DNA of 64,000 nucleotides from Haliclona indistincta (Eukaryota > Porifera > Demospongiae > Haplosclerida > Chalinidae), in the NCBI GenBank assembly GCA_964017065.1, contig OZ024784.1:16783152-16847151 (forward strand). Direction: 5' to 3'. A model generated the notes under the pieces. That model saw only the letters and a list, made by a program, of their open reading frames with translations. It ran no database searches and was not told where the DNA came from. This document shows positions 22,048 to 35,100 of this stretch, one piece after another. Each line of letters opens with the position of its first letter. Positions within the stretch are counted from its first letter, which is position 1. A program made the position numbers and the translations under genes.

Positions 22048-22479
22048 ATGAATGATCCCGGCAGCTCGATCAGTCTAGCGGTTAGTATCGTGCTCGTAGC
22101 GACTCTGCTGCTTGTCACGAGTGGCACCACGTTGATGACGGTATTGTATTGGCAGAGATGTTGCAGTACCAAGTCTAAAAGAGGTAAGCGTATACTATTC
22201 GCGCTATGTCTCTCGCATTATCTTGCTGCAGGTGAAACCTCGGTCTCTACAGCTGAAACAACAGCTGCTAAAGAACTAGAGGAGAACAGCAACCCAACAA
22301 CGAATCCCCTGGACAATCCGCTTTACAGTTCGACCGAGGTTCCCGATCAGATCAGCGTGTCATTCGACAATACCTATGCTGAACCGTGGGACAACTCAGC
22401 GATCTCTATTTCACTTAAAAATGACTATAATGTGACACAAACAGATGTCCCTAGCTCGGCTACAAAAACATCAGTCTAG
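22048..22479 (+). CDS. Small single-pass membrane protein with NPxY tail
   Basis: Not recognised as a known family. ATG at 22048 begins MNDPGSSISLAVSIVLVATL, a very short N-terminus and then one hydrophobic helix (about residues 9-36), followed by the cysteine/basic WQRCCSTKSKR. A GTAAGC...GCAG intron (about 22184-22232) fits; joining across it gives GETSVSTAETTAAKELEENS. The tail contains NPLDNPLYSSTE, a classic NPxY-type endocytosis or PTB-binding site, plus further tyrosines. The stop is at 22477-22479. By the positive-inside rule the tail should be cytoplasmic. It could be the last part of a longer receptor whose upstream exons I did not identify. Confidence 0.55.
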   Translation: MNDPGSSISLAVSIVLVATLLLVTSGTTLMTVLYWQRCCSTKSKRGKRILFALCLSHYLAAGETSVSTAETTAAKELEENSNPTTNPLDNPLYSSTEVPDQISVSFDNTYAEPWDNSAISISLKNDYNVTQTDVPSSATKTSV

Positions 22480-22569
22480 TCTAGCTCCACCCTCCAGCGG
22501 AAACTGTATGTACTGAAAGAACACTATCACGCCCATTTTTGAACATGATTGCATAATAATGTGTATTAA

Positions 22570-23019
22570 ATGGCGATTGAAGCGAGCGAACAGTACCTTA
22601 CGCTAGAAAATGTCGTGCTGCTGGCTGTAGCATCCCTAATATTGCTGATATCACTGCTCACGTTAGCCCTACTTGACGTTTGGAATTGGATCGGAAACGT
22701 ATCGAAACTATTCGGCGATCGTTCCAAAGTGCAGAAACGATCCCGGACACGAATTCGACATGGCAGTGGTAGCCGTGAACCTACTAGTTCCAGTGTGCGA
22801 GGCAGTGACTTGCAGCAGACAAGAAAACACACCGGCATCAGACGCAGGCAGCCCCGCCCATACCTGAAGACACGTCAGTTGCAACGACCATGTAGAGGGT
22901 GAGTGATAGCTGTCAGAGTGCTGTTGAATGAGATGTCGCATCTCTATTCTTTAGCTGCAAAGGAGATGAAGCAAAAAGAGATTGCGAGTCAGTTGAATAG
23001 ATATTTACTTGTATTATAG
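22570..23019 (+). CDS. Small predicted transmembrane protein, unknown function
   Basis: ATG at 22570 gives MAIEASEQYLTLENVVLLAV, then a hydrophobic segment rich in Leu/Ile to about residue 38, then a strongly basic region (KRSRTRIRHGSGS, RRRQPRP). The first exon could be spliced at 22899 to an acceptor near 22955, giving a short end AKEMKQKEIASQLNR and a stop at 23017-23019. Without that splice the frame stops at 22902. No family is recognised. The basic tail suggests a cytosolic membrane-proximal region. Confidence that it is a gene at all is modest. Confidence 0.35.
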
Positions 23020-23106
23020 TGCTTGTACGGTGTCCACAGATTTGGATTCTGTGCTACATGCTGTCGAGTGTCAAGCTCGTCCTGTCAGGCTCATGGGACA
23101 GGGTTC

Positions 23107-24472
23107 ATGGCAGTGTCAGCCATAGTGGAGAGTGCTGCAACACACAAGTATACACAGATGGATATCAGCTATGCTAACCTCAGGACATGTCCTCAAAATC
23201 TCGCCAGCATAGGACATCAGCTGGTCAGCATGCATTTTACAGTCCTTAGTAAATTATTTTTTATGCTTCAGATCTCTCTAAATTTGTCCAACAATCGTCT
23301 CACATCATTGCCTGAATCGATAGGTACTCTGATTGGGCTAAAGGAACTGTTTCTACAGTACAACTACCTCAAACGACTTCCAGTAAGTATCATCTCCAAA
23401 CCTCTTCTCACGCACTTGTTTCTTCATGCACAGTCTAATATATGTCAACTGAAGAAGTTGATTGAACTAGATGTCAAGAACAATCGTCTTTCATCTCTTC
23501 CCGAGTCTTTGGGGAACCTCAAATGCCTCAATACTCTATGCCTTACTAACAATCTACTCAATTCTCTTCCTTTTTCTATTGGTAAGCTCAGTGAGCTGCA
23601 AGACCTCAGCATTCAGTGAGTGAGCATTGCCTGAGTTCTCCACTGCTTGACTCTGTACTCTGCAGTTCAAATTCACTGAAAGAACTCCCTCGAACAATAT
23701 GCAAACTAAGAAATTTACGGGTAAGTGAAGAACATAGAACTTTTGATCAATGTTGACACACATTTTAACAGTTTTTCTTCAGTGGTGATAACAAGCTAAA
23801 GAGTCTACCAGCTGACTTCGGTAACCTGATTCACCTTGAAGAGTTAGACCTGTCTGGATGTGAGCTTGTCTCTCTTCCTGAATCCATGGCTCGTTGTTCC
23901 TCACTGACAAAGCTTTGGATCTCCAGCAACAAGTATTCATAACATAAGACATACTGTCAGATCATCATTTTCTCTCAATAGGCTCACCTCTCTGCCGTCT
24001 CAAATAGGATCTCTGCATTCTCTCAAAGAATTTCACCTTCGGAACAATCAAATATCATTTTTTCCAGTTTCTCTATCTCGTCTCAACTTTTACACATTCT
24101 CAGCTCAAGGCAATCCCACAATCACCGAGGAGCAAGCAAGAAAAGCAACTCGTAGTCCTACCCAATCTCTTCCCTCCTTACTGGAGCTGTCAGCAAGAGT
24201 TGTTGTCAGTAAGAGAGTTCAGTGGTCAGCAAGCAGCTTACCTGTTCACCTAGACAGTAAGGAGCTTTAAAACACATACCACTGTTATATCTTCTTTCAC
24301 AGGATTGCTTTCCCGACCTGTTTATTGCAGCCATTGTGGAGGACCTGTTTTCACTCATTTCTCCTCCTCCATCACATTCCACACTGTGGGCACCTACTAC
24401 TGGCTGCCCCTTCTTCAGCTAAACTGTTCTCCACACAAACCGGACCAGCAATGCAGGCGACCAACTTCATAA
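23107..24472 (+). CDS. Leucine-rich-repeat protein with C-terminal Cys motif
   Basis: Multi-exon protein of about 330-340 residues. ATG at 23107 (MAVSAIVESAATHKYTQMDI). About eight plant-type or SDS22-like repeats follow the L-x-L-S-x-N-x-L-x-x-L-P pattern: ISLNLSNNRLTSLPESIG, ELFLQYNYLKRLP, ELDVKNNRLSSLPESLG, LCLTNNLLNSLPFSIG, HSNSLKELPRTIC, ELDLSGCELVSLPESM and LTSLPSQIGS. The C-terminus carries YCSHCGGPVFTHF and a later LNCSPHKPDQQC, a possible zinc-binding C-x-x-C...C pair. The stop at 24470-24472 comes 115 bp from the VPS54 stop, tail to tail. Such intracellular LRR proteins are usually scaffolds. The Cys tail recalls LRRC28/LRRC58-type proteins, but I am not certain which. Confidence 0.7.
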
Positions 24473-24586
24473 ATCAATGATCTACCAATCCTCGTGCCTA
24501 GCACAAGGCTACTACACTTTTCATTTTATATAAATAATTGTAATTATTTTGTAAAAACAATAAAATCATTATCTGTAATTTTTTCA
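24473..24586. terminator. Convergent 3' region, LRR protein / VPS54
   Basis: Stops of the two genes face each other across about 114 bp. AATAAA at about 24559-24564 is a plausible poly(A) signal for the plus-strand gene. CATTATCTGTAAT occurs twice in direct repeat. Confidence 0.5.
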
Positions 24587-27500
24587 TTATCTGTAATCAG
24601 TCGTCCAGATATCAAACAGACTGCTATCGAATGCACTGATGAGTTCCAGTGGTTCTAAAACAGCCTTCATGTGAGAGAGCTCAGAATTGACAATGCTAAA
24701 GTACAGTTACAAGGGCAGTAACAGGTCAGCATGCACTGATAAGTGCTGTTTACCCGTGTTCAGTGCTGCCGTTGTTTGTTATCGATAGTCTGTTCAAATG
24801 ACTCTTCAACTGACCTTTAAAATCACTTTCAATACCTTTAAACAAAGACTAGAGCAAACAGAGAGTGAGGAACAGACCCAGCTAGACCCACCACAAGATG
24901 CTGGGAAGGTACAATATCCTCTAAAGCTTCATGAAGCTTGAGCAACTGCTTGGCGATGGTTTTAAAGGACGGTGATGGTGTTGGTTGTTTCATCTCCCAC
25001 TAAACACCCACAATGAGTAACCACTGACAACACACAGTGACTCACTCTAGCCAGCTGCTTGGTGATCAGCTCGGTCATGATAGTCATTAACTTCTTGTTG
25101 ATCTCCCTACAATGACTACCCATATCCTGTATCAAAAAAACACATTTTAGCATGGTACAACTATGTGTAAATAATACTAAGGTATAGATGGTATCAACTA
25201 TGTGTAAGTAATACTTAAAGTATAGATGGTATCACACACGTTTATTTCTTGTAAAGCTGACCTCTGTTACTTGATCGAATTGTGATAAAAGGCGGCATTT
25301 TTGAGGCGTTAGTCTCCGTCTAAAGTGACCCTTGATGTCCGGCATGAACAGCATGGTAGCTTGGAGGGAGCGCAGTACCAGAGCTGGAGGAGTGAGCGAT
25401 GAGATAGTGAGCTGAGAGGTGTCATAGCTCACCAAGATGCCGCGCTGTGATCGCCTTCAAACCAACAGCCTCAACAGCACCTGCTCCTAATACCAGCTGA
25501 CAAGTACGAGTATTGAAATACTGTAATCACAAACACACATTTGTAATGGAGCATATTGAACCAGTGCCAAACCTTTAGCAGATCAACAAGACGTCCCATA
25601 ACATCGGTGATGAGTGTAGGCAGGTCATTAGCACATAGACAATACTCAGTAACCATCTTAACCACCATTAAAAGAACACTAGATGAAGAGAGAGAGAGAG
25701 AAATGAAAGAGACAAGAAAGGATTCCTACCTAACTACAGCAAATTTCTGTCCATGAACAGTGAGAACTGATTCAGTATGGGTGGGAACACTGACTGCACA
25801 CAACAAGACAAGGAAGATAAACAGTTACTGATAATACACACATACCATCATGTTCCTGGAGTGTTGGACTGTTCTGAGATTCCGTATCCAGTGGAAATCC
25901 TACAGATAAACAGTACTAAGTGCAATATCATGTATTGCTATTGTCTAACCTGATTCTAGTGTTAATGTGAGTTTCTGTATCTCGTGAGGTATATCTGCCT
26001 GTCTCCATCGCTCGCTGTCCAGTAACAGCCTGTGAACACAGACAGCAATGCACGTCACAAGAGAAACAGTCATGTACTCACCCTAACTTATTCTTCTTGT
26101 CTTCGTGAAAGTGTTCTAAGTACTCTTTAGCCTAAGCATCATAGAGTATGATTGATGACTAATGGTGTGTAGGTGTCACTGACCTGTGTTATGATTATCG
26201 AGCGAAGATGAGCGCATTGTCGTCCTGTGATGGATGTCGAGCTATTGACAAACTGGCTTATCCTACGAATGAGCTGTACAAACTCGGACGAGATGAGGTC
26301 ATCAAGCATTCCGTGCTGGTGTGCGAGAGAGAAGATGGGTAATGGATGAGTATTTTGGACTTGCCTTTGCTCTGATGGTTAATATTTTAGCACATCGAGA
26401 ATGAATCAGGTCGCACACGGCAGACAGTATCTCAGTGCAATCCATCACAAGCTGGTTACACTCACCAGCCGTCACCCTTCTGCCGTCCTCCTCTAAAGCA
26501 CTAGAGAAGCACTCAAAAATAAATTCTCCCTTCTCTAAACGGTCTCTCACCCTCTTGATCTGAGTTCAGTCACCTCTACTCTCGTCGGTGAGCTTGGTTC
26601 TCCCTCGCTCATAGTTGAGATGCTGGCACTACCTATCCTAGTGTCTGTTAGCTCCTCCTCCATCAGAAGCTGGTCCATGTACTCTTCTGCTTCCTGGCTA
26701 GCAAACCCGTCCAGAAGAGGTGACTTCTCAGGTGGAGGAGGTGAGGGAAATTTTTCTTGTAAGGTTAGAGGAGCAAGAGATTGAGAGAGCGGCGAGAAGG
26801 GGACAGGAACAACACTGGCAGATTCCTGACAAACCAACATGATCCGTGCAAGAGTTGCCTACAGAAAAAATGGAGTACTTGATGTGTGAAAAGAGTCATG
26901 TGTGTGTGATATACCTTGACGTGTCTCATGTACGACAGTAAACTAGTAAATACATGGTCAAGCATTGATAGCCACTCGTAAAATGACAATCTTCGCATTT
27001 GGTCAGCAATTCTAAAGTCATGAAACTGTTCAACTGTACGTCAGACAAATTATCAACTAACGTTTGATTGGTTGATTCTGTGTCAATGTCTCCTCCATCA
27101 GACACTGCTAGGTAGGTCTCCACCACCTGGTAAGATCACATGATACTCACATGCACATCACATGACCCCGCAACTCACATCTTTTACACGAGTCTTTGAA
27201 AAGGCTAACAGCTCTGCTCTTAAAGCAGATACAAAATTCAGCTTTCTCCTTCGTAAGAGGCCCTTTACAACAGAGTCAAGCTGAAGCTGAAACAAAGCAA
27301 CAGAGAATGAATGAAATACAAATCAAGAGGTCACCTCTGTTTCTGCCTCCTCTCCAGCCCCTTCGTTTGAAGGGTTCTTTATTCGACTCTGAATATCTTC
27401 AATGGTGAAGTGCACAAAATCACTCTCCATCATTCTCTCTATAGCATTCTCTAGTTCAATCAACTGAGAATTAAGGTGTCTGCAAGTGAGTAAACAAAAC

Positions 27501-27846
27501 AATTTCAAAATAAACACACCACTTTGGTCAAATCCCTTTCACTATGTAGTACTACTACAGTACAGGCAAACCTCAAACTCTTCACGCCCTGTAGCTCTTG
27601 CTGCAACATCTGTTGAGTGCTAGAAATGAGTTCTAGGGCACCAACAAAATCTGAAGTCTGTAGCAACAGCTGAATGGTGTGTTGGGTCTGGTGCACAATA
27701 CTGATCTGTTGGAGCTTGCGACACACACTGGTCATACGAGTATGTCTGGTTTGTAGACGGTACAAGCGAAGTGGTGGATGAGTTAGAGCGATATCCAGAC
27801 TACGTATTTTATGTCTGAGAGAGAGGAGGGAGAGAGAGAGAGAGAA

Positions 27847-27916
<70 letters not shown>

Positions 27917-28912
27917 GGGGGAGAGGGAGAGGAAGGAGGGATGAGGATAAAGGAGGGCCGTTACCTTAATTCGAGAGCATCTTGTCTAACTGTCATGATG
28001 AGTGATTCTAATTCGCGCTGAGAGGCGAGTGTGCTGAAGAACATGTCTGATCTCATGGAGATCTGATGAGCAAGATGAACCTCGACCACATCAAGATTGT
28101 GAGTAAGCTGAAATAACAAATACGTAAAAACAGCATCAGAACAGCATTGAAAGAATTTTTACTTTTTCATGTAGTAGTTTGAACGAGTTTATTTGGGAGT
28201 TGCTGCCATTTCCACGAGTACCAGTCGCTGTTTGTGAGGAGGAAAGAATCTGTGCTATGGGGAGAACGTCAAGAAAGGTCTGGGGATCCTCGAGAGAAAA
28301 ATCAAGCTGTAGAAATATCTACAAAAGAGGTGTGTCAGTGGTAGGAGGAGTTTGGGAAGTGTACCTTTGGAATGGTATTGATGTCATAGACACGTCCGTC
28401 TGTTAGGAAAAGAAAAGTAAAAGAAAGAGAAGAAATATTTACTTACCAATCTCAACCTCGCTACTAAGGAGGCTTGAAGGAGACGGTGGAGCAGATCCAC
28501 CCTTCAGCTCTCTGACAATGGCTCTGTGAGACTTTCTACCCTGTAAGATTGAGTCACATACACACTGCTATAGTCGTACTAGCACACATACTGAAAATGT
28601 CTCTTTCAAGTAACGTCGAAAATCTCCCAGGTCAATCTTGGGGAGAGGGAAGGGAGGGAGAGGAGCTGCTGGAGTGAAGCTGTCTCCCCATGTGCGTGTG
28701 AACAGGTCTGTCTCTCTGTTGAGCGGGTCATTGAGTGCGGCGGGCAGGTTCTGACTGGCTGTAAACAGTGTCCATTTGTCCTCTCCTCTTGTTTCAACCT
28801 GCTCCTCGATTGAAGGAATACGCGGTCGAATGGTAGTTGGCCTGCTCTTGGAGAGTCTTCGTTCTATCTCATGCGGTCGCTCTGAAGAGAGTACTGCTGG
28901 TACTTCAGACAT
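24587..28912 (-). CDS. VPS54: VPS54, GARP tethering complex subunit
   Basis: Subunit of the GARP complex (with VPS51-53), which tethers endosome-derived vesicles at the trans-Golgi network. ATG at 28912 gives MSEVPAV; an upstream in-frame TTG is not needed. Diagnostic blocks are QNLPAALNDP and TRTWGDSF (near 28750-28690), PLPKIDLGDF, VHQTQHTIQLLLQTSDFVGA and QQELQGVKSLR (27700-27570), and in the C-terminal VPS54 domain LVLGAGAVEAVGLKAIT (near 25480) followed by SYDTSQLTISS and a FRRRLTPQK block (25430-25270). The end is SAFDSSLFDIWTTDYR with stop 24587-24589. Introns are short apart from one containing a GA microsatellite. It is head to head with ADGRV1 (247 bp between starts). The assignment is secure; exact exon ends are inferred. 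Confidence 0.9.
27828..27910. repeat. (GA)n microsatellite in a VPS54 intron
   Basis: Nearly pure GA/AG dinucleotides with a few A interruptions, in the intron between the KIRSLDIAL exon and the next upstream VPS54 exon. Confidence 0.95.
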
Positions 28913-29159
28913 GGTCAAGAAATTTATCGGAAGATTTTGAAGGCAGCGCTAGCAGCCATGTTGGCACGAGGCTTATGAATATTGATAGGCACAAGGGCGG
29001 GCTCGTCTTTATTCATTGTTGGGCGTTCCTAGGAGCCCCACCCTTTTCTCCTGCTGCAAACTCAAAAGTAGGGCGTGCCGGGCGGATCTCCTTGTACTTC
29101 AGGCTGTGTGGTGACAGTTACTGTAGAGCCGATTGCTGGTCGTGGATAAAGCTACCAGC
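28913..29159. promoter_or_regulatory. Shared divergent promoter region, VPS54 / ADGRV1
   Basis: These 247 bp lie between two start codons transcribed away from each other. A GGGCG-type GC-rich stretch is visible near 28990-29090. No TATA box is evident. Shared use is inferred from geometry. Confidence 0.4.
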
Positions 29160-32100
29160 ATGGCGCCTGGTATGCGGAGGATATTAGGTAAGAGCAGCTC
29201 TCGATATCTCAGAACAGCTTGTATTCGTAACTTAGTCTGCATCTGCATGTTGCAACTTGAAAATAATAACCCGTCGGTTTCTCAATTCCTTAGTCTTCAT
29301 AGCTGTGTTCAGCTGTGTGTTGCACCTCGTCACTGCCACTGGTGAAGTGAACGGGTTCATTAGCTTTGGAGTATCTCATATAGCAGTCGAGGAAGACACT
29401 GGGGTCCAGTTCACAGCGGTTCAAATACCATTCACAAGAACAGGAGGCACTGTGGGAAACGTTATTACAACATTTCAGGTGAATACAGTAACCTGTAGCT
29501 AAAATAATAGTGCATAGATGTAGTTACTGATACTTATTCCTGGTGATCATAACAGTTTAAGTTGACATTATGTGATATTAACAATAGCAGCTGTGTGATT
29601 ATTTTGCCCGAACGTTTGGACAAGATAAAATCTCAGACTAGTGTCTACTTCAAACTAATTATTATGGTGTACATTTTAGTGAATGGCTACATTGTGTTGT
29701 ATAAATGAAGACACCATGAGGAAGGGTATTATACCTTGCATACAGAAATACTGTGGATACGTAGCTTGTAAATGATCTTCCAGCCTGTGTATGCCTTATT
29801 TGAACAGTTCTTGCTGGTGTTAATACTCTTGTGATCATAATTATACTACCTCCATAAGCTCATTGCGTCTGTTGCAGAATGATAACTGCAAACAGTTATG
29901 TGTCACTAATAGTATCCAAGTTGTTTTGATAGAACCATGTGATAGTCATTGAGTTCGGTGTTTACTGTCTCATCGTAATAATTATAAGTCACTCTGTTAG
30001 TTTGAGCTCACCACACACACTTAGTGCTGACTGCTACTTTCAACACATGAATATCTGTGTAGGCCTTGTTATCATCAAATTCATTGCTGTGAATTTTTGC
30101 AGGTTGTGAATAGCAGCGCTGTAGCTGACTTTTTGAATGTTAACAGCAATGTCTTCTTCTCCGGTGGAGTTACTACTGCAAATGGAGTACTCATTGTGCA
30201 GAATGACGCCATTCCTGAGGGAAACGAGACGTTTCTTCTTCAAATAAACGAAGCAAGACTCGGAGCAGAAATCGGACCTGTTAGTACCATGCTGTTGACT
30301 ATAATAGCCAGTGATGATCCTTATGGAGAGTTCCAATTCAATCAGGTTTGGAAGAAAATTTAAAAGTACTGCTGAATTATTGTTTTTTTTTTCGATTAGA
30401 CATATTTGCAAGTCACTGCTGAAGAGCCGCTCAATGGAGTGCAGTACCAGGCAATGATTGAGGTCATTAGAGGTCCGGGTGTTTTTGGAAGTGTTTCTGT
30501 TCAATATCAGGTGAGTCCAAAAGACTTATATGATCGAGTCAGTGTTTGATTTTCTGTTGATCTCTGTGCACAGGTTGTGTCCGGTCCATCACTGGGGCTC
30601 AATGACATCAGTCCAACTACTGGTCAACTAGACTTTGCTAATGGAGAGCGATCCAGGTTCATTGCTATCTCAATACTTCCTGACGATCTGCCGGAGAATG
30701 ATGAGGTGTTCACTATAAGAATGTCCAACCCAGCTGGAGGTGCTACACTGGCTTCTAGTGGCACTGAGTCTCAACTGACTGTCTCAGCTAATGACAGTCC
30801 TATCCGATTCGCTGATGCTATTACCCAGGTGGATGAGAATGCTGGTGCAGTAGTGTTGACAGTGTATCGTGGACTACTACCAAATGATATACCAGTTGGT
30901 CCCTTGAACTCAATCGCTACAGTCCAGTACAGCACCTCTCCTGGGACAGCAAGTGCTGGGAGTGACTTTCAGACCAGCTCTGGTACAGTGACATTCTCCC
31001 TGGGCTCCACCACAGCTCAGATCAGTGTTCCTATCATTAATGACACTATACCTGAAGGAGAAGAGACTTTCACTGTCACACTGAATAATCCATCATCTGA
31101 TTCAGTGCTTTCCAATCCGCAAACAACAGTGGTGACCATTGCAGTGAATGACGATGCTGGCGGTGTAGTTCGCTTCAAGTCAACCACTCCAGTCATCATT
31201 TCAGAAGATGCTGGAACAGAAGCTACGCTAATCATTGAGAGAATGCTTGGCACTGTTAATGATGTTTCCATAGCCTGGTCTATCCAAGACACTCAAGGAA
31301 ACCTGGCTACTACTGACTTCAGCCCAGTCAGTGGAACTGTGACTATTCCAGATGGTCAAACAGAGGCTAGCTTGACTATAAGAGCTCTCAATGATGCTAT
31401 TCCTGAACAAGCTGAGCAGTTTATAGTATCTATTGATGCTGTCATTGGAGGCAATGGAAAACTCGATGAGGAGACACTGAGAATTGCTCCCTTGTATGTT
31501 GAAGATAGCGATGATGTATATGGACTGATACAGCTTGGTGCAGGTAGTACCAGCATCATTGTCAATCCAGTAAGTCTTAAACCTTATTCCTTGTATGTGT
31601 GAATCCTTGTTATTCTCTATTCTCTCCAGCCACAGAGAACGTTCACATTCCAAGTCGCACGTACAGGGGGAGCTGTCGGACAGATCATGGTGGACTACAG
31701 CATTGTGTACCTACCACCAGGAGTTGATAACCTAGCCATGGGCTCGAGGGGAGAGGTGATCATGGATGGTGGTAGTGTTACAATGCCAGCAGGGCAGTCA
31801 CTGACTACTGTCACAGTAACTTTATTCACCACTGCCTTCATCGAGACTGGAGCCCAGCTATATGTTGAGATAAACAGCACTGAAATATCGGGAGGAGGTA
31901 AGACTACATAACAAATCAGTGACTAGCTTGTTGATTTCTTTCTTCCAGTTGTTCCACTACTAAACACCACTAACTCTCCTCGTATCGGAGCCTTATCCAG
32001 CTCCAGTGAACTATTCACAGTTGCAGCTTCGAGTGGATACATCAGATTTGCTAACAACTCTCAAACGGTGATCACTATGGAGCCTGACTCTGGAGTGTCT

Positions 32101-35100
32101 ACTCTAGAGCTGACTGTTGAGAGAACTGGGTCGTTTGGTGATGCAAACTTGATCTGGAGCATAAATGCAGTAACAGCAACATTTGTGCCCACACAAGATG
32201 TAATTATACAGTCAGGCACCATATCTATCAATCAAGGTAACCACACCCACTGACTCAATGCAAATACGCTAAACTTTTTGTTTTCTGTTCTAGGTCAGAC
32301 AAGCACTTCGTTGGAGATACTTGTGGCGGCTGATGATTTTCCTGAACTCGATGAAACATTTGTTGTCACACTATTGTCCGTCAGCAACGCTAACCAAAGA
32401 TTGTCAACGAATGAGGTACATTTCTCGGTTTGTAAGATGATAATAACTGTCTACTATCCATCCAGCGTGTGTCCAGTGTCACCATTTCATCCAATGACAA
32501 TCCTGAAGGTGTCTTCTCTATATCTGACTCAACACAAGGACCATTCTTCATCAACGTCAGTGTAGTATGTTCCTCAGGGTTATGTTGAGATTTTTTTTCC
32601 TTGCAGGAGACTGATTCTGATTTTGTGACTATTGTTATCGATAGAGAGGGAGGCAGTTTGACACTGGAGCAGATACAGTTCCGCGTCATACCTTCAAGTG
32701 AGTGATAGTGTGTGTACAAAGTGTTAATTTTTGAAAACACTTCTGCAGACACTGGTGATTTCAATGTGCCCATTGGTGCCCTATCCTTCGCTCCTGGAGA
32801 GACAATTAAAACATTTCTGATGGTCCCTGTACTGGACAATATTCCAGAGACCAATGAGACCTTCACTTTGGAGATATTTTCTCCGCTGGGAAAGACTGAG
32901 ATCCTTGGCTCACGTACAAACGTGTCCATCACAATTCTCCCCAACGATGACTACAATGGTGTGTTTTCATTCGGTAGTTCGAGCCTCTTTCTTGCAATTG
33001 GTAAGCATTGCATATCATGCGAGTATGATTTTATGTCCTCTATCTGCTAGACGAACCTCTTAACCCCGGCAGCAGTGGTTCTGTTCAGTCCGTAGCCAAT
33101 TTCATCATCGAAAGAGCTGCAGGATCGTTCGGTCCAGCTACGGTGTACTGGCTGGTAGATTCTGCAGTGAATGTTTCAGCTGACATCAGTCCATTGCAAG
33201 GCAGTGTTCAATTTGCTGATAGCGCTGTGACTGGCTCCTTCCAAATATCAGCATTACCTGATCTGGTCAGTAAAAAAATTTTTTCTAAACTCACTAAAAT
33301 TTTGTGTTTTGTAGATTACTGAGAGCAACATCAGCTATGCTGTCAGGCTGGATAGTATTGATGGTGGAGGTCGTCTCGATGACAGTGACATCGATTCCAC
33401 GCTCACTGTCAGAGAGAATGACGACCCAATCTTCTTCAGCAACATTTTCTTCTCTCCGCAAGAAGGAGACACTATCACATTGAACATCTTCAGAGGAGGA
33501 CAGCGTCAAGGTATAAAATACCCTCTTCCCATTCTCTCTGATTATTATTTTCTTCTAATCAGGTTCTGTGGTGGTCAGTTTTGCTGTCACGTATCAGACT
33601 GCCTCTCAAGATGATGTGATCATCTCGCCGATAAGTACCATCATTTTAGCAGATGGACAGCAACTAGGACAGATTACTGTAGTTGTGGTCGATGACGCTA
33701 CACCAGAACTAGTGGAGAATCTGGAAATCAGGCTCATCTCTGTAACAGGTATAAGTGCTTGCAAGTTACTGATGCTAATGTGACATGCTGTGTTCAGGAG
33801 ATGCTGTCGTATCATCAACTAACAATCTCGCCATCATTGCTATCGAACCATCTGATGAACCAAATGGAGTGTTCCAGTTTGCAGGCGATACTGATCTGAT
33901 AACGACAGAAGGCACTAACCTTGAGCTGAGGTAAGTCAGCAGCAAGCATATAGTGGTAGCAGTATAGTGCATTTGTTTGGTTTGTAGGGTCAATCGAACA
34001 TTTGGACGGTTTGATACTGTGATGGTTGAATGGCAGGTCTTCCTGTATAACTCAACAGACGATAGCTTGCAGTCTATTCCCAGCCAACAAGATTTCACAG
34101 CAGTAGCTGGAGTGCTTCAGTTCGGACCTAATGTTTCAGAGCGGAGCATTCAGCTCGACTTGCTCAGAGACGGCGTTCCTGAACTGGAAGAGGAGTTCGT
34201 TGTTCGATTGATTCGCACCACAGGAGGCACTCCAGGAGCTCGCCTTGGTTCACCCACTACCATAAACCTGACCGTTCCTGAGAACGATGACCCATACGGC
34301 ATGTTCAGGTTCACTCCAACTAGCGAGCGAGTTGATATTGGAGAGGACATCCCATCTGGTGATCCTAGCAATGGTACTGGAACATTCTTCATCCAGAGAA
34401 GCGGTGGAACTTTTAACACTATTTCGGTGAGTTTGAAAAATTCACCGCTAGCCGTGATCATCCCTTGCTGTAGGTTATATGGGAGGCACTGCCCAGCAGT
34501 ACCCCTGCACTGCCAGTAATGACTGATCTGCTGCTAATGGGAGACTTTGGCACTGACGTACAAACTGCAACTCCTCGACCAAATACAGGAACAAGAGCGG
34601 TGAGATTCACAGGAAGCTCATCTTCTATAGTGACTGTCCCGGAAGAGTTCCAACCTCTTACTAACAGCGACTTCGCCATCAGGTAAAAAAATCAGTCGTA
34701 ATTTTGCCGTTTTATTATCATTTTCTCACCAGCATGTGGGTTAATCTAGTGAGTGGTAGCAGTGGAATGCTGGTTGCTAAGGCCTCTGCTAATGGAGCCA
34801 CCAGATACTACAGCTTTGCTATCAGTGCCGATGGTTCCAGCTACATATTACAGTTCTTCTATCTACCATCCACATTGACTGTAAGTCTCTATAGTAGGTC
34901 AAACTGAATTCTGTATTTTACATTTGTTTCTACAGGCTGGGTTTTCTACAGTTGAAGTGACAGTGCCTCAGAGCACACTGCAACCCAACCAGTGGTACTC
35001 AGTCATTCTGAACATAGCCAATGGTCAACTTCGGTTGTATGTTGACGGGGCCGTGATCAGTACCCGCACGCTAGCATCTAGTACACTGACTGATGAACCA

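Noticed and set aside
30040..30504. Minus-strand frame of 154 codons across ADGRV1 exon 3
   Set aside because: It is the shadow of Calx-beta coding sequence and intron on the other strand.
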